Origin: Micromonospora sp. RP3T | GTDB lineage: Bacteria; Actinomycetota; Actinomycetes; Mycobacteriales; Micromonosporaceae | Direction of reading: 5' to 3' | NCBI RefSeq assembly: GCF_003027925.1 | Contig: NZ_PYPS01000009.1 | Coordinates: 62,001-126,000 of the forward strand | DNA length: 64,000 nt | In this document: in pieces, positions 1 through 7,657 of the stretch | How the letters are laid out: every line of letters begins with the position of its first letter | Position numbering within the stretch: the stretch's first letter is position 1 | Program-made: the position numbers and the translations under genes | The notes under the pieces: generated by a model | What the model saw: only the letters and a program-made list of their open reading frames with translations | What the model was told of the DNA's origin: nothing | Databases searched by the model: none

Positions 1-716
1 ATCGACATGTGGTGCGACGGGACCTCGTGGCTGACGCAGATCCGCACCGTGCCGAGCGCGTCGATGACGTTCTTGAAGCCGCCGAAGTTGATGATCGCGG
101 CGCCGTCGAAGCTGATGCCGGTCATCCCCTTGATCGTCTTGGCCATCAACTGGGCGCCGCCCTCCCAGCCGCCGCCGTTCTGCGCGCCGTGGAAGAACGC
201 AGCGTTGATCTTGTCGGTGCCGCCCTTGTAGCCACTGTTCTTGAACGCCGGGATGCGGGCCTCGGTGTCCCGGGGGATCGAGATCAGGTAGGCCTGGTCG
301 TGGCTGGCCGGGATGTGCAGCACGATGATCGTGTCCGACCGGACGTCGTCGGCGGCCCAGCGGGCCCGGGCGTCCACGCCGAGCAGCAGCATGTCGATCG
401 GGCCGTCCAGGCTGTTGCCGCCCTCGGCCTCGCTCTTGCCCGCCTCGCCGAGCAGGTTGCGCTGGGCGATGTTGTTGGTGGCCTGACCGATCACGGCCTT
501 GCTGCCGACGATAGCGACGCCGCTGGTCACCATCAGCACCGCGCCGAGGACCAGGGTGAGCTTCGCCCAGAGCGGGTCCTTGCGCTTGGTGCGCTTCTTC
601 TTCCCGCCGCCGGGACCACGGCCGCCGGGACCGGGCTGCGTGGGGATGACCGGGGGAACCCGCCCGGATGATCCGGGTGCCGGTGACTGCGGGCGACGAC
701 TGGTCTGGACCGACAT
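1..716 (-). CDS. LytR-CpsA-Psr (LCP) family protein, C-terminus cut by the window edge
   Basis: LCP enzymes transfer undecaprenyl-linked glycopolymers onto peptidoglycan at the outer face of the membrane. Translating leftwards from ATG 716 gives a Pro/Gly/basic cytoplasmic tail (residues 1-50), one membrane segment (about 52-72), then the LCP core. Visible motifs are LLLGVDAR, RSDTIIVLHIP, the arginine motif SIPRD and KINAAFFHG, the usual order for pyrophosphate-lipid and metal binding. The frame is open to base 1, so the C-terminal part lies outside the window. It is followed upstream by a second LCP gene on the same strand (140 bp gap), so the two are probably paralogues with overlapping substrates. 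Family is certain; the polymer attached is unknown. Confidence 0.9.
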   Translation of the reverse strand, partial: MSVQTSRRPQSPAPGSSGRVPPVIPTQPGPGGRGPGGGKKKRTKRKDPLWAKLTLVLGAVLMVTSGVAIVGSKAVIGQATNNIAQRNLLGEAGKSEAEGGNSLDGPIDMLLLGVDARARWAADDVRSDTIIVLHIPASHDQAYLISIPRDTEARIPAFKNSGYKGGTDKINAAFFHGAQNGGGWEGGAQLMAKTIKGMTGISFDGAAIINFGGFKNVIDALGTVRICVSHEVPSHHMS

Positions 717-856
717 GCGTGCTCCAGCTCGGTGATCGGGGGCGGGACCACTTTACGTATCCGTTCCCGTTCTCGCGACCTCCTGAGGCGGGTATTCCCG
801 TCAATCCCGGCCGATGGTGCCGAGATGTGGCCGAACGGGCGAGGCTGCGCGCCCGG

Positions 857-2092
857 TCAGCCGCCGGCGCTGTCGCCCGAATTCTTCTGGTTGGCCGCGA
901 GCCAGTCGGCCATCTTGTCCCCGGCGATGGCCTGGTACATCGCCAGCGCCTTCTCCCGGTCGGAGACCACCACCGACTGGCCGTCGACGGTCTGGCCCCC
1001 CAGGTTCGGGCTGGTGACGAACGTCAGGTTCTCGCCCCGCAGGCTGCGGAACTGCACCGCCATGTCGGTCAACGAGAATCCCTGGTCGACCGTGACGGCG
1101 GCGGTGACCGACTTCAGGAAGTCGTTCAGCTTCTTCGGGTTGGTGAGCGTGCCGGTGCTCGCCGCCTTGTCCATCAGCGCCTTCAGGAACTCCTGCTGGT
1201 GGCGCATCCGGGCGAAGTCGCCGTCCGGGAACTGCTTGCGCTGCCGGACCCAGTCCAGCGCCTCGGCGCCGTTCATGTGGTTCACGCCCTTGGTGAACGT
1301 CCGGTACGGCTTGTGGATCGAGGTGACGGTGCGCTCCACCTTCAGGTCGACGCCGCCCAGCGCGTCGGTGACGTCCTTGAAGCCGGCGAAGTCGATGGCC
1401 ATGACGTGGTCGATGCGTACGTCGGTGAAGCACTCCACGGTCTTCACCGCCAGCGGCAGGCCGCCGAACGCGAACGCCGCGTTGATCTTGTTGCGTGAGC
1501 CGGAGTCGCAGGACGCGCCCGCGTTCTCCGGGATCGGCACGTACAGGTCACGCGGCACGGAGACCAGGTAGGCGCGCTTGTGGTCGGCCGGGATGTGCAT
1601 GACGATCACGGTGTCCGCCCGCCACTTGCCGGCGCCGTCGACCGGGGCGTCCGGGTCCCGCGAGTCGCTGCCCACCAGCAGGATGTTGAACGCGCCGTCG
1701 ACCTGCTTGGCCGGCCGCCCGCCGGTGATCTCCGAGAACGGATCGGTGCGGGCCAGGTCGTCGTCGAGGTTGCGGGCGTAGAACCAGGCGCCGATCCCAC
1801 CGAGCAGCGCCAGCACCAGCACCGCCACGCCGGCCACCAGGCCGATGCGCCCCCAGCGCGGACGGGGCCGGCGGCCCGGGCCACCGAAGCCGCCGCCGCC
1901 CGTGCCACCGGGACCGCCCGGCCCACCCGGGCCGCCCGAGCGGGGCGCCTCGTCGTGTGACGGGTACCAGCGGGTTTCCGTGGCGCGGGCGCGCGCGGTG
2001 GCACCCCGGCCGGAGCCGGGGACCGAGGCGCGGCCCGCACCCCGGTTCAGGGGGCGGGGGAGGGGGACGCCGGCAGACGAGGTCGCGGACAT
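857..2092 (-). CDS. LytR-CpsA-Psr (LCP) family glycopolymer ligase
   Basis: This is a 411-residue membrane-anchored LCP protein. The cytoplasmic N-terminus is Arg/Ser rich, then Gly/Pro rich (about 51-80), followed by one transmembrane helix (about 83-105). The extracellular core shows NILLVGSDSRDPD, RADTVIVMHIP, SVPRDLYVPIP, KINAAFAFGG and GAEALDWVRQRK, the full set of LCP signatures, and the length is normal for the family. The predicted role is attachment of a teichoic-acid-like polymer, arabinogalactan-like polymer or capsule to peptidoglycan. It sits between another LCP gene and a nucleotide-sugar epimerase, which fits an envelope function. The substrate cannot be read from the sequence. 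Confidence 0.92.
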   Translation of the reverse strand: MSATSSAGVPLPRPLNRGAGRASVPGSGRGATARARATETRWYPSHDEAPRSGGPGGPGGPGGTGGGGFGGPGRRPRPRWGRIGLVAGVAVLVLALLGGIGAWFYARNLDDDLARTDPFSEITGGRPAKQVDGAFNILLVGSDSRDPDAPVDGAGKWRADTVIVMHIPADHKRAYLVSVPRDLYVPIPENAGASCDSGSRNKINAAFAFGGLPLAVKTVECFTDVRIDHVMAIDFAGFKDVTDALGGVDLKVERTVTSIHKPYRTFTKGVNHMNGAEALDWVRQRKQFPDGDFARMRHQQEFLKALMDKAASTGTLTNPKKLNDFLKSVTAAVTVDQGFSLTDMAVQFRSLRGENLTFVTSPNLGGQTVDGQSVVVSDREKALAMYQAIAGDKMADWLAANQKNSGDSAGG

Positions 2093-2166
2093 GTAACCGA
2101 GGGTAGGTCGGCCGTTCCACCACCGCGCTCAGGCGCGCGCGGCGCTCAGCCGGCTGACAGTCGGGC

Positions 2167-3147
2167 TCAGTACCCTAGCCGCCCGCGGAAGTACGCGATG
2201 GTGCGTCCGAGGCCGTCTTCGGGCGTCACGCTCGGCTCGTATCCGAGCAGCTCACGGGCGAGCGTCAGGTCCGGGCGGCGCATCTCCGGGTCGTCCGAGG
2301 CGCGCGTGATGTAGCTCACCTCGGAGGTGCTGCCGGTGAGTGACACGATCGTCTCAGCCAGTTGCCGCATCGACATCTCGTGCTCGGTGCCGCAGTTGAT
2401 CGGGCCGGTCTGCGTCGAGTCGAGCAGCAGCAGGATGCCCCGCACCAGATCGTCGACGTAGCAGATGGAGCGCGTCTGGTTGCCGGTGCCGTGCACCGTG
2501 ATCGGCTCGCCGCGCAGCGCCTGGGAGATGAACGTCGGGATGGCCCGGCCGTCGTCCGGCCGCATCCGCGGGCCGTACGTGTTGAAGATCCGGACGATCG
2601 CGGTGTCCGTGCCCCGGCTGCGGTGGTACGCCATGGTGGCCGCCTCGGAGAAGCGTTTCGCCTCGTCGTAGACGCTCCGGATGCCGATCGGGTTGACGTT
2701 GCCCCAGTACGTCTCGCGCTGCGGGTGCTCCTTCGGGTCCCCGTACGCCTCGGAGGTGGAGGCCATCAGGAACCGCGCGCCGTCGGCGGTGGCGCGCTCC
2801 AGCAGCGCCAGCGTGGCGACCGAGCCCACCCGGAGGATCTCCACCGGGAGCTTCTCGAAGTCGGTCGGGCTGGCCGGGGACGCCATGTGCAGGATCGCGT
2901 CGAACCGCTCGGTCATCGCCGGGTGGTCGGTCGGCAGGCCGTCGGAGATGTCCGCCTCGACCAGCGTGAACGTCGGCTTCTCCAGCAGGTGGGACACGTT
3001 GTCCTTGGAGCCGGTGACGAAGTTGTCCAGCACCACCACCGTGCAACCGCGCTCGACGAGCCGGTCGACCAGGTGGGACGGGACGAAGCCGGCGCCGCCG
3101 GTGACGAGGATGCGGTGTCCGGCACCAAACCGGGGAGCGACCTTCAT
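2167..3147 (-). CDS. NAD-dependent epimerase/dehydratase, UDP-glucuronate decarboxylase (UDP-xylose synthase) type
   Basis: Extended short-chain dehydrogenase. The NAD-binding loop TGGAGFVPSHL is at the N-terminus, TSEAYGDP supplies the active-site Ser/Thr region, and the catalytic Tyr/Lys pair is in SVYDEAKRF. The segment RMRPDDGRAIPTFISQAL and TRSICYVDDLVRG are those expected of the UDP-glucuronate decarboxylase branch, which makes UDP-xylose from UDP-glucuronate; a dTDP-glucose 4,6-dehydratase-like role is the alternative. The start is placed at ATG 3147. An upstream in-frame GTG at 3156 is possible, but a TATAGG -10-like box lies immediately before it, suggesting a leaderless message from 3147. 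Cytosolic sugar-nucleotide supplier, possibly for the exopolysaccharide genes elsewhere in the window. Confidence 0.87.
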   Translation of the reverse strand: MKVAPRFGAGHRILVTGGAGFVPSHLVDRLVERGCTVVVLDNFVTGSKDNVSHLLEKPTFTLVEADISDGLPTDHPAMTERFDAILHMASPASPTDFEKLPVEILRVGSVATLALLERATADGARFLMASTSEAYGDPKEHPQRETYWGNVNPIGIRSVYDEAKRFSEAATMAYHRSRGTDTAIVRIFNTYGPRMRPDDGRAIPTFISQALRGEPITVHGTGNQTRSICYVDDLVRGILLLLDSTQTGPINCGTEHEMSMRQLAETIVSLTGSTSEVSYITRASDDPEMRRPDLTLARELLGYEPSVTPEDGLGRTIAYFRGRLGY

Positions 3148-3156
3148 GCCCAGCAC

Positions 3157-3162
3157 CCTATA
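3157..3162 (-). promoter_or_regulatory. Possible -10 box of a leaderless promoter for the epimerase gene
   Basis: On the minus strand TATAGG ends 9 bases before ATG 3147, the spacing at which transcription would start at or near the initiator codon. No ribosome-binding site precedes the ATG. The 56-bp repeat copy at 3165-3220 occupies the -35 region, so it would influence this promoter if the call is right. Judged by eye only. Confidence 0.3.
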
Positions 3163-3164
3163 GG

Positions 3165-3220
3165 GGTAAGGCGGGGCCCCCGCTTAACGCCTCCGGTAGA
3201 GGCGGGGGCCCCGCTTAACA
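3165..3220 (-). repeat. 56-bp GC-rich dispersed repeat, copy A
   Basis: Read on the minus strand this element begins TGTTAAGCGGGG and ends GGGGCCCCGCCTTACC. Two further copies of exactly the same length are at 27007-27062 and 30135-30190. Shared parts are TGTTAAG at one end, a central CTCTACC, a second GTTAA, a GGGGGCCCCGCCTTAC end, and internal GGGGCCCC self-complementary cores. It is intergenic, between the actP-like gene and the epimerase start. The conserved ends and length point to a small non-autonomous mobile or REP-like element rather than a simple terminator. Confidence 0.85.
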
Positions 3221-3228
3221 ACTACCCG

Positions 3229-4902
3229 TCAGTGCGCGCCCGCGCCGGTGAGCGAGCGCACCTCCAGCTCCGCGTACTTGTCGTCGTCGCGCTCCTTGGA
3301 CAGGACCGTGCCGAGCCAGCCGCACAGGAAGCCGAACGGGATGGAGAGGATGCCCGGGTTCGACAGCGGGAACCAGTGCCAGTCCTGGTCGGGGAACATC
3401 GCCGTCGGCGCGCCGGAGACGACCGGGGAGAAGAAGACCAGCAGTACGGCGGCGAGCAGGCCGCCGTAGATCGACCACACCGCGCCCGAGGTGTTGAACC
3501 GCTTCCAGAACAGGCTGTAGAGGATCGCCGGCAGGTTGCCGGAGGCGGCCACCGCGAACGCCAACGCGACCAGGAACGCCACGTTGAGGTTCTGCGCGAA
3601 GATCGACAGTACGATCGAGACCGCGCCGATCACCAGCGCGGAGATCCGGGCGACGTTCACCTCCTGCCGCTCCGACGTCTGGCCGTTCTTCACCACGTTG
3701 GCGTAGAAGTCGTGCGCCAGGCTGGACGACGACGCCAGCGTCAGCCCGGCCACCACCGCGAGGATCGTGGCGAACGCGACCGCCGCGATGATCGCCAGCA
3801 GTGTCGCGCCGCCCAGGTTCCCGCCGAAGAAGTCCGCGCCGAGCGCCTCGGCGAGCTGCGGCGCGGCCGTGTTGCCGGCCTTGTCCTGCGCGGTGATCGC
3901 CTGCCCGCCGACGATCGCCGCCGCGCCGAAGCCGAGCGCCAGGGTGAGCAGGTAGAACGCGCCGATGATGCCGATCGCCCAGAGCACGCTCTTGCGGGCC
4001 GCCCGCGCGGTCGGCACGGTGTAGAAGCGGATCAGGATGTGCGGCAGGCCGGCCGTGCCGAGCACCAGCGCGATGCCCAGCGAGAGCAGGTCCATCTTGC
4101 TGTAGAACGTCTTCAGCGCGTCACCGGGCGTCTCCACGCCGTACCGCAGCCCGGGTTCCAGGAACGCCGCGCCCTTGCCGGAGGCGTCGGCCGCGTCACC
4201 GAGCAGCGAGGACAGGTTGAACTTGTACTTCGCGAGCACCAGCAGCGTCATCACCAGCGCGCCGGTCATCAGCAGGAACGCCTTGACGATCTGGACGTAC
4301 GTGGTGCCCTTCATGCCGCCGACCGTGACGTAGATGATCATCAGCGCGCCGACCAGCACGATGGTGGCCACCTTGGCGGTGTCCGCGTCCATGCCGAGGA
4401 ACGTGGTGCCCGGCTTGATGCCCAGCAGCAGCGCCACCAGCGCGCCGGCACCGACCATCTGGGCCAGCAGATAGAAGATCGACACCGTGATGGTGGAGAC
4501 CGCCGCCGCGGTCCGGACCGGCCGTTGCCGCATCCGGAACGCCAGCACGTCCGCCATCGTGTACCGGCCGGAGTTGCGCAGCAGTTCGGCGACGAGCAGC
4601 AGCGCCACCAACCAGGCGACCAGGAAGCCGATCGAGTACAGGAAGCCGTCGTAGCCGTAGAGCGCGATGATGCCGGCGATGCCCAGGAAGGACGCGGCGG
4701 ACATGTAGTCGCCGCCGATCGCCATGCCGTTCTGGAAGCCGGAGAAGGAGCGGCCACCGGCGTAGAAGTCGGTGGCGGTCTTGGTCTGCCGGCTGGCCCA
4801 GATCGTGATCGCCAACGTGATCGCCACGAAGATCAGGAACAGCGTGATGGTGAGGTTGCGGGCGGTGGTGCTGCCCGCCTCAGCCGCGAGGACCGTGTTC
4901 AT
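3229..4902 (-). CDS. actP: Cation/acetate symporter (ActP-like, sodium:solute symporter family)
   Basis: A 557-residue polytopic membrane protein of the SSS family. About 13 hydrophobic segments are visible. Diagnostic motifs include RSFSGFQNGMAIGGDYMSAA near the N-terminus, FLGIAGIIALYGYDG, and the segment GTAGLPHILIRFYTVP, all typical of ActP/MctC acetate permeases. It would import acetate (perhaps also propionate, pyruvate or glycolate) with Na+ or H+. The start overlaps the end of a DUF485 gene by 23 bp, the same arrangement as yjcH-actP in enterobacteria. A CRP-like palindrome lies upstream of the pair at 5375-5390, consistent with carbon-source control. A second family member is encoded at 11256-12896. 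Confidence 0.93.
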   Translation of the reverse strand: MNTVLAAEAGSTTARNLTITLFLIFVAITLAITIWASRQTKTATDFYAGGRSFSGFQNGMAIGGDYMSAASFLGIAGIIALYGYDGFLYSIGFLVAWLVALLLVAELLRNSGRYTMADVLAFRMRQRPVRTAAAVSTITVSIFYLLAQMVGAGALVALLLGIKPGTTFLGMDADTAKVATIVLVGALMIIYVTVGGMKGTTYVQIVKAFLLMTGALVMTLLVLAKYKFNLSSLLGDAADASGKGAAFLEPGLRYGVETPGDALKTFYSKMDLLSLGIALVLGTAGLPHILIRFYTVPTARAARKSVLWAIGIIGAFYLLTLALGFGAAAIVGGQAITAQDKAGNTAAPQLAEALGADFFGGNLGGATLLAIIAAVAFATILAVVAGLTLASSSSLAHDFYANVVKNGQTSERQEVNVARISALVIGAVSIVLSIFAQNLNVAFLVALAFAVAASGNLPAILYSLFWKRFNTSGAVWSIYGGLLAAVLLVFFSPVVSGAPTAMFPDQDWHWFPLSNPGILSIPFGFLCGWLGTVLSKERDDDKYAELEVRSLTGAGAH

Positions 4903-5248
4903 GGTTCACCTCCCCCATCTCGGCGCGGATCCGGTCGGCGACCGGGTCGATCCGCCGGTTGGCGAACCGCGAGTAGAGCCAGGCGATGACGAACGTGGAG
5001 ACGAACTGGAGCAGACCGAAGACCAGGGCGACGTTGATGTTGCCGACCAGCTTCGTGCCCATGAATCCCCGCGCGTACGCGGAGAGGATGACGTAGAGCG
5101 CGTACCACAGGAAGAACGCGACGGTCATCGGGAAGACGAAGCCGCGCAGCGCGCGCCGCAACCCGGCGAACTCGTCCGACCGTTGGACGGCTAGGTACCG
5201 TTCCGCCGTCGACTCGGAGGGTGCGGACGCGGGTGTGTCCGTGGACAT
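4880..5248 (-). CDS. DUF485 membrane protein (YjcH-like partner of ActP)
   Basis: A 122-residue protein with two membrane segments (about 35-57 and 70-92) separated by a short loop containing ARGFMGTKL, and charged termini. This matches DUF485 small membrane proteins, nearly always encoded just before an acetate permease. Its molecular role is unproven; it is usually assumed to assist the permease. Its 3' end overlaps the actP start by 23 bp, implying translational coupling. It is the first gene of the two-gene operon. Confidence 0.88.
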   Translation of the reverse strand: MSTDTPASAPSESTAERYLAVQRSDEFAGLRRALRGFVFPMTVAFFLWYALYVILSAYARGFMGTKLVGNINVALVFGLLQFVSTFVIAWLYSRFANRRIDPVADRIRAEMGEVNHEHGPRG

Positions 5249-5374
5249 CTGTGGATCACCACCTTCGCAGGCGTGGGGGATTTTCCGGGCACGCTAGAGA
5301 GCGCGCCTCCCGGCGCGAAAGGCTCAGCCTGGCCCCGGGCGACGGCTGCGCCGAACGGCGCCCCCGCTGCGCCC

Positions 5375-5390
5375 AGTGACCCAGATCACT
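5375..5390. promoter_or_regulatory. CRP-family operator-like palindrome
   Basis: AGTGACCCAGATCACT is a perfect GTGA-N6-TCAC inverted repeat, the core used by CRP/GlxR-type cAMP-receptor regulators in actinobacteria; even the flanking A/T is symmetric. It lies 127 bp upstream of the DUF485-actP operon and 82 bp upstream of the divergent gene starting at 5473, so it could serve either. Acetate transport genes are established CRP/GlxR targets in other actinobacteria, which makes the leftward operon the likelier target. Confidence 0.6.
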
Positions 5391-5472
5391 CCGCTGAGCG
5401 GTCGGATCCGGGTCGGCCGTGAACCCGGACGCAACCCGGGCCGTCGTGGGGGGCACCTTCGGAAGGAGTGCC

Positions 5473-6456
5473 ATGCCAGCGACGAGAGGGCATCTCTACC
5501 TGCCCTATGGCGACGACAGCAGCATCCAGGTCGACTACGTGCACAGTGGCCAGGACGCCAGCCGGACCACCGTGCTGGTGCCGTTCGCGGTGGACCCCGC
5601 CTGGCGCGTGCGGATCGAGGAGGCGGTCCGGGCGAATCACCCCGAGCGCACGAACATCCAGATCAGCAACGCGGCGACCGGCGAGGTCAGGTACGTCGGC
5701 CGGCAGCCGACCGAGTCGACCCCCTCCCCGGAACCGGATCAGGTGGTGCGCCCCACCCCGGAGCAGAACAACGACCGCGCCCGGAACATCGTCGGCAACT
5801 ATCTGACCGGCAGCGACATGTACACCGACGAGCACCGTTCGGTGCTGGCGGACGACAGCCGGGTGCACCACCCCGGCTACAGCGAGTTCGTGTCGCAGGT
5901 GGCGGCCAACGACGCCGGGGCGCCCGGGCAGGCGTTCGGGCGGGCCGCGCACGTGGAGGGCATCACCACCCGGGGGCCGGTCGGGGAACGCGACACCTAC
6001 CTCAACCCGAACAACCACACCGTTTTCGCGCAGGCCCACGAGAACTTCCACCGCATCGAGCACCCCAGCCTCCAGGCGCCGGGCAGTCGTCTCACCGACT
6101 CCACGGTGGAGGGGATGACGGAGTACATGACGCAGTCCGCGGCCGGGCTGGACTTCCGGACGGCGGGCCCGCCGGGGCAGCGCGGCTTCACCTATCGGGA
6201 GGAGACCCGGACCGTCCGCGACGCAGTCCGCGACGGCGGGTACACGAACCAGGACGTCCAGCGTGCCTACCTGCGGGGCAGCGAGAGCCCGACGGAACGG
6301 ATCGCGCAGGTCCAGAACGGGGACCGGGCTGCGATCGCCCGGATGACCAGCACCCCCGACGCGAGCCAGGGCGGCAATCGGAGCGTCCGTCCGCCGAGCG
6401 GTGGCGCGTCCGGCCCGTCCACCGGCCAGCAGCGCGGCGGCGGGCTCGCCAAGTAG
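5473..6456 (+). CDS. Putative zinc metalloprotease-like protein (HEXXH), function unknown
   Basis: A 327-residue soluble protein with no signal peptide or membrane segment. ATG 5473 is chosen because GGAAGGAG sits 5 bases before it; the frame also opens upstream. The centre contains AHENFHRIEHPS, an HEXXH motif (His189, Glu190, His193), followed 20 residues later by VEGMTEYMT, whose Glu213 is placed like the third zinc ligand of gluzincins. The N-terminal 110 residues look like a separate domain followed by a Pro-rich linker; the C-terminus is Gly/Ser/Pro rich and disordered. The gene is a lone rightward unit ending in a strong hairpin. The zincin assignment is inferred from the motifs alone. 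It could be a toxin-like or eCIS-type peptidase domain. Confidence 0.7.
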   Translation: MPATRGHLYLPYGDDSSIQVDYVHSGQDASRTTVLVPFAVDPAWRVRIEEAVRANHPERTNIQISNAATGEVRYVGRQPTESTPSPEPDQVVRPTPEQNNDRARNIVGNYLTGSDMYTDEHRSVLADDSRVHHPGYSEFVSQVAANDAGAPGQAFGRAAHVEGITTRGPVGERDTYLNPNNHTVFAQAHENFHRIEHPSLQAPGSRLTDSTVEGMTEYMTQSAAGLDFRTAGPPGQRGFTYREETRTVRDAVRDGGYTNQDVQRAYLRGSESPTERIAQVQNGDRAAIARMTSTPDASQGGNRSVRPPSGGASGPSTGQQRGGGLAK

Positions 6457-6460
6457 CCCG

Positions 6461-6500
6461 GTCGGGAACCTCCGGGCCGCTCGTGTCGGAGGTTCCCGAC
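6461..6500. terminator. Bidirectional hairpin terminator
   Basis: A perfect 14-bp inverted repeat (GTCGGGAACCTCCG and its complement, loop of 12) fills the gap between the convergent genes ending at 6456 and 6501. There is no U-tract, as is common in actinobacteria. Confidence 0.75.
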
Positions 6501-7037
6501 CTAGTCGGTCAGCTCCCGGTAGCGCCCCCGGTAGTGCAGCAGAGGGGTGCTCTCGCCGGGGAGGTCGACCGTTTCGATGGTGGCCTCGACCAGCAGACCC
6601 CAGCCGTACTCGCGGGCCGTGTCGAGCCGGCAGCCGGCCCAGCCACCGGCGTCCGCCGGCACCGGCCCGTACGGCGTCTCGGTCCAGGCGTCCAGCGCGA
6701 ACAGGCCGCCGGGCGACGGGAAGAGGCCGGCGAAGCGGTCCGCGAGCTGCCGGTGGCGCGGGCCCAGCGGCGCGACCGCGAACCGTCCGGCGTCCTCGAC
6801 CGCCGCCCACAGCTCCGACTCCGCGTCGACCAGGCCGAGCAACCGGTCCGGCTCCCCTTCCGCGACCAGCGTGGAGGAGACGGTGAGCCCGGCCGGGCCG
6901 GGCGCGGTCCAGAGTGTCACCGGGGCGGCCAGCCGGCCACGCAGCCGGCGTACCGGCGAGCGCTGCCCGGCCGGCACGGCGAACGGATCGGTGTGGTGGA
7001 TCTCGGCACCCGGCTGCTCATGATTCACGTGAAACAT
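6501..7037 (-). CDS. Flavin reductase-like protein
   Basis: A 178-residue protein of the flavin reductase (FMN-binding split-barrel) family. It starts near VPAGQRSPVRRLRGRLAAPV and includes the strand pair around TVSSTLVAEGEPDRLLGLV, the usual FMN-binding region. The C-terminus carries the expected ETVDLPGE/LLHYRGRYREL segment. It would reduce flavin or use it in a small oxidoreductase; the partner is unknown. The frame stays open upstream of ATG 7037 into the broken small gene described next, so the first residues are uncertain. It converges on the zincin gene across a terminator. Confidence 0.8.
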   Translation of the reverse strand: MFHVNHEQPGAEIHHTDPFAVPAGQRSPVRRLRGRLAAPVTLWTAPGPAGLTVSSTLVAEGEPDRLLGLVDAESELWAAVEDAGRFAVAPLGPRHRQLADRFAGLFPSPGGLFALDAWTETPYGPVPADAGGWAGCRLDTAREYGWGLLVEATIETVDLPGESTPLLHYRGRYRELTD

Positions 7038-7243
7038 TCTGCCGCCCCGGGCCCGCGCCCAGCCGAGGAAGCGCCGGTGCAGGTCCGTGGCGTCGCTGAG
7101 CTGGGCGTTCGCCTCGGCGAGCAGCCCGCCGAGATGGACAACAGCGCCGTCCGGTCGCCCCGGAACTCACGCAGCAGCCCGAGCCGGGCCGGCTGGCACG
7201 GCCAGGGCGCCCCGCACGCCCGGCAGCGCCACGCCGGCCGCAT
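7025..7243 (-). pseudogene. Small CxxC protein gene, apparently frameshifted, upstream of the flavin reductase
   Basis: From ATG 7243 the frame reads MRPAWRCRACGAPWPC then LLREFRGDRTALL, a compact start with a zinc-knuckle-like CRACGAPWPC. After about codon 37 this frame turns into low-GC3, Ser/Arg-rich text ending at 7025. The neighbouring frame becomes convincingly coding from about 7136: HLGGLLAEANAQL, then DLHRRFLGWARARGG, with almost every third base G or C. A one-base loss near 7134-7140 would explain this. The rescued frame then runs without a stop into the flavin reductase. Either the gene is disrupted, a fusion was formed, or the sequence has an error here. Function unknown. Confidence 0.55.
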
Positions 7244-7267
7244 CGGTACGTGCGCCCGGCTCCTCCC

Positions 7268-7315
7268 GATCTTGGAAGCTACGGGCCCCTCCGGGGGCAC
7301 TTTTCTTCCAAGATC
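7268..7315. repeat. Nested palindrome (GATCTTGGAAG arms)
   Basis: Eleven-base perfect arms GATCTTGGAAG/CTTCCAAGATC (7268-7278, 7305-7315) enclose a second stem GCCCC-TCCG-GGGGC (7285-7298). The whole folds as a hairpin within a hairpin. It lies upstream of the CxxC gene and just left of a decayed regulator. The ordered symmetry suggests a small palindromic repeat element or a terminator. Confidence 0.6.
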
Positions 7316-7351
7316 TTCCGGATCTCTTCGCACTCGCGCCTCCCTGGGATG

Positions 7352-7386
7352 GGGTCGCCCCGACCGGGGGATGGTCGGGGCGACCC
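7352..7386. repeat. Perfect 14-bp stem, 7-base loop hairpin
   Basis: GGGTCGCCCCGACC (7352-7365) pairs exactly with 7373-7386. It sits about 25 bases left of the point where recognisable DUF5753 coding sequence begins, next to the nested palindrome at 7268-7315. It may be a terminator or the scar of whatever removed the front of the regulator. Confidence 0.6.
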
Positions 7387-7411
7387 GTCGCAGGACCGGC
7401 CGCCGGGTCGT

Positions 7412-7657
7412 GGCCTCCGCCTGCACGTCCTGCCCCTCGACATCGGCGCGCATCTCTCACTGGGCGGTGGCTTCGCCATCGCCGAACTGCCGGGCGGCGA
7501 GCACATGCTCTGCCTCGACAACCCGGCCCGAGGGCAGATTGCCGACCATCCGGAGTGGATTCGCCTCATGCTGCGCAAGTGGGAGATCCTGCTCGGGGAG
7601 GCACTGCCGGAACGTGCCTCGCTCGATCTCGTCCACAAGTTGAAGGTGACGCCGTGA
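7412..7657 (+). pseudogene. Remnant of a DUF5753 (Scr1-type) helix-turn-helix regulator
   Basis: From about 7418 the frame encodes HVLPLDIGAHLSLGGGFAIA, then CLDNPARGQIADHP and LGEALPERASLDLV, the C-terminal quarter of the DUF5753 ligand-like domain. The intact relative in this window (25706-26533) is 275 residues and begins with an XRE helix-turn-helix; here neither that nor the first three quarters of DUF5753 is present upstream. In their place are two palindromes. The fragment ends in TGA overlapping the GTG of a DUF397 gene, the normal arrangement for the pair. It is therefore read as a truncated gene rather than a new short protein. Confidence 0.75.

Noticed and set aside
2362..4989. Very long open frame opposite the epimerase and actP genes
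   Set aside because: It is antisense to two recognised families, is Arg/Asp/His/Gln-rich without domains, and arises from strong GC3 bias on the other strand.
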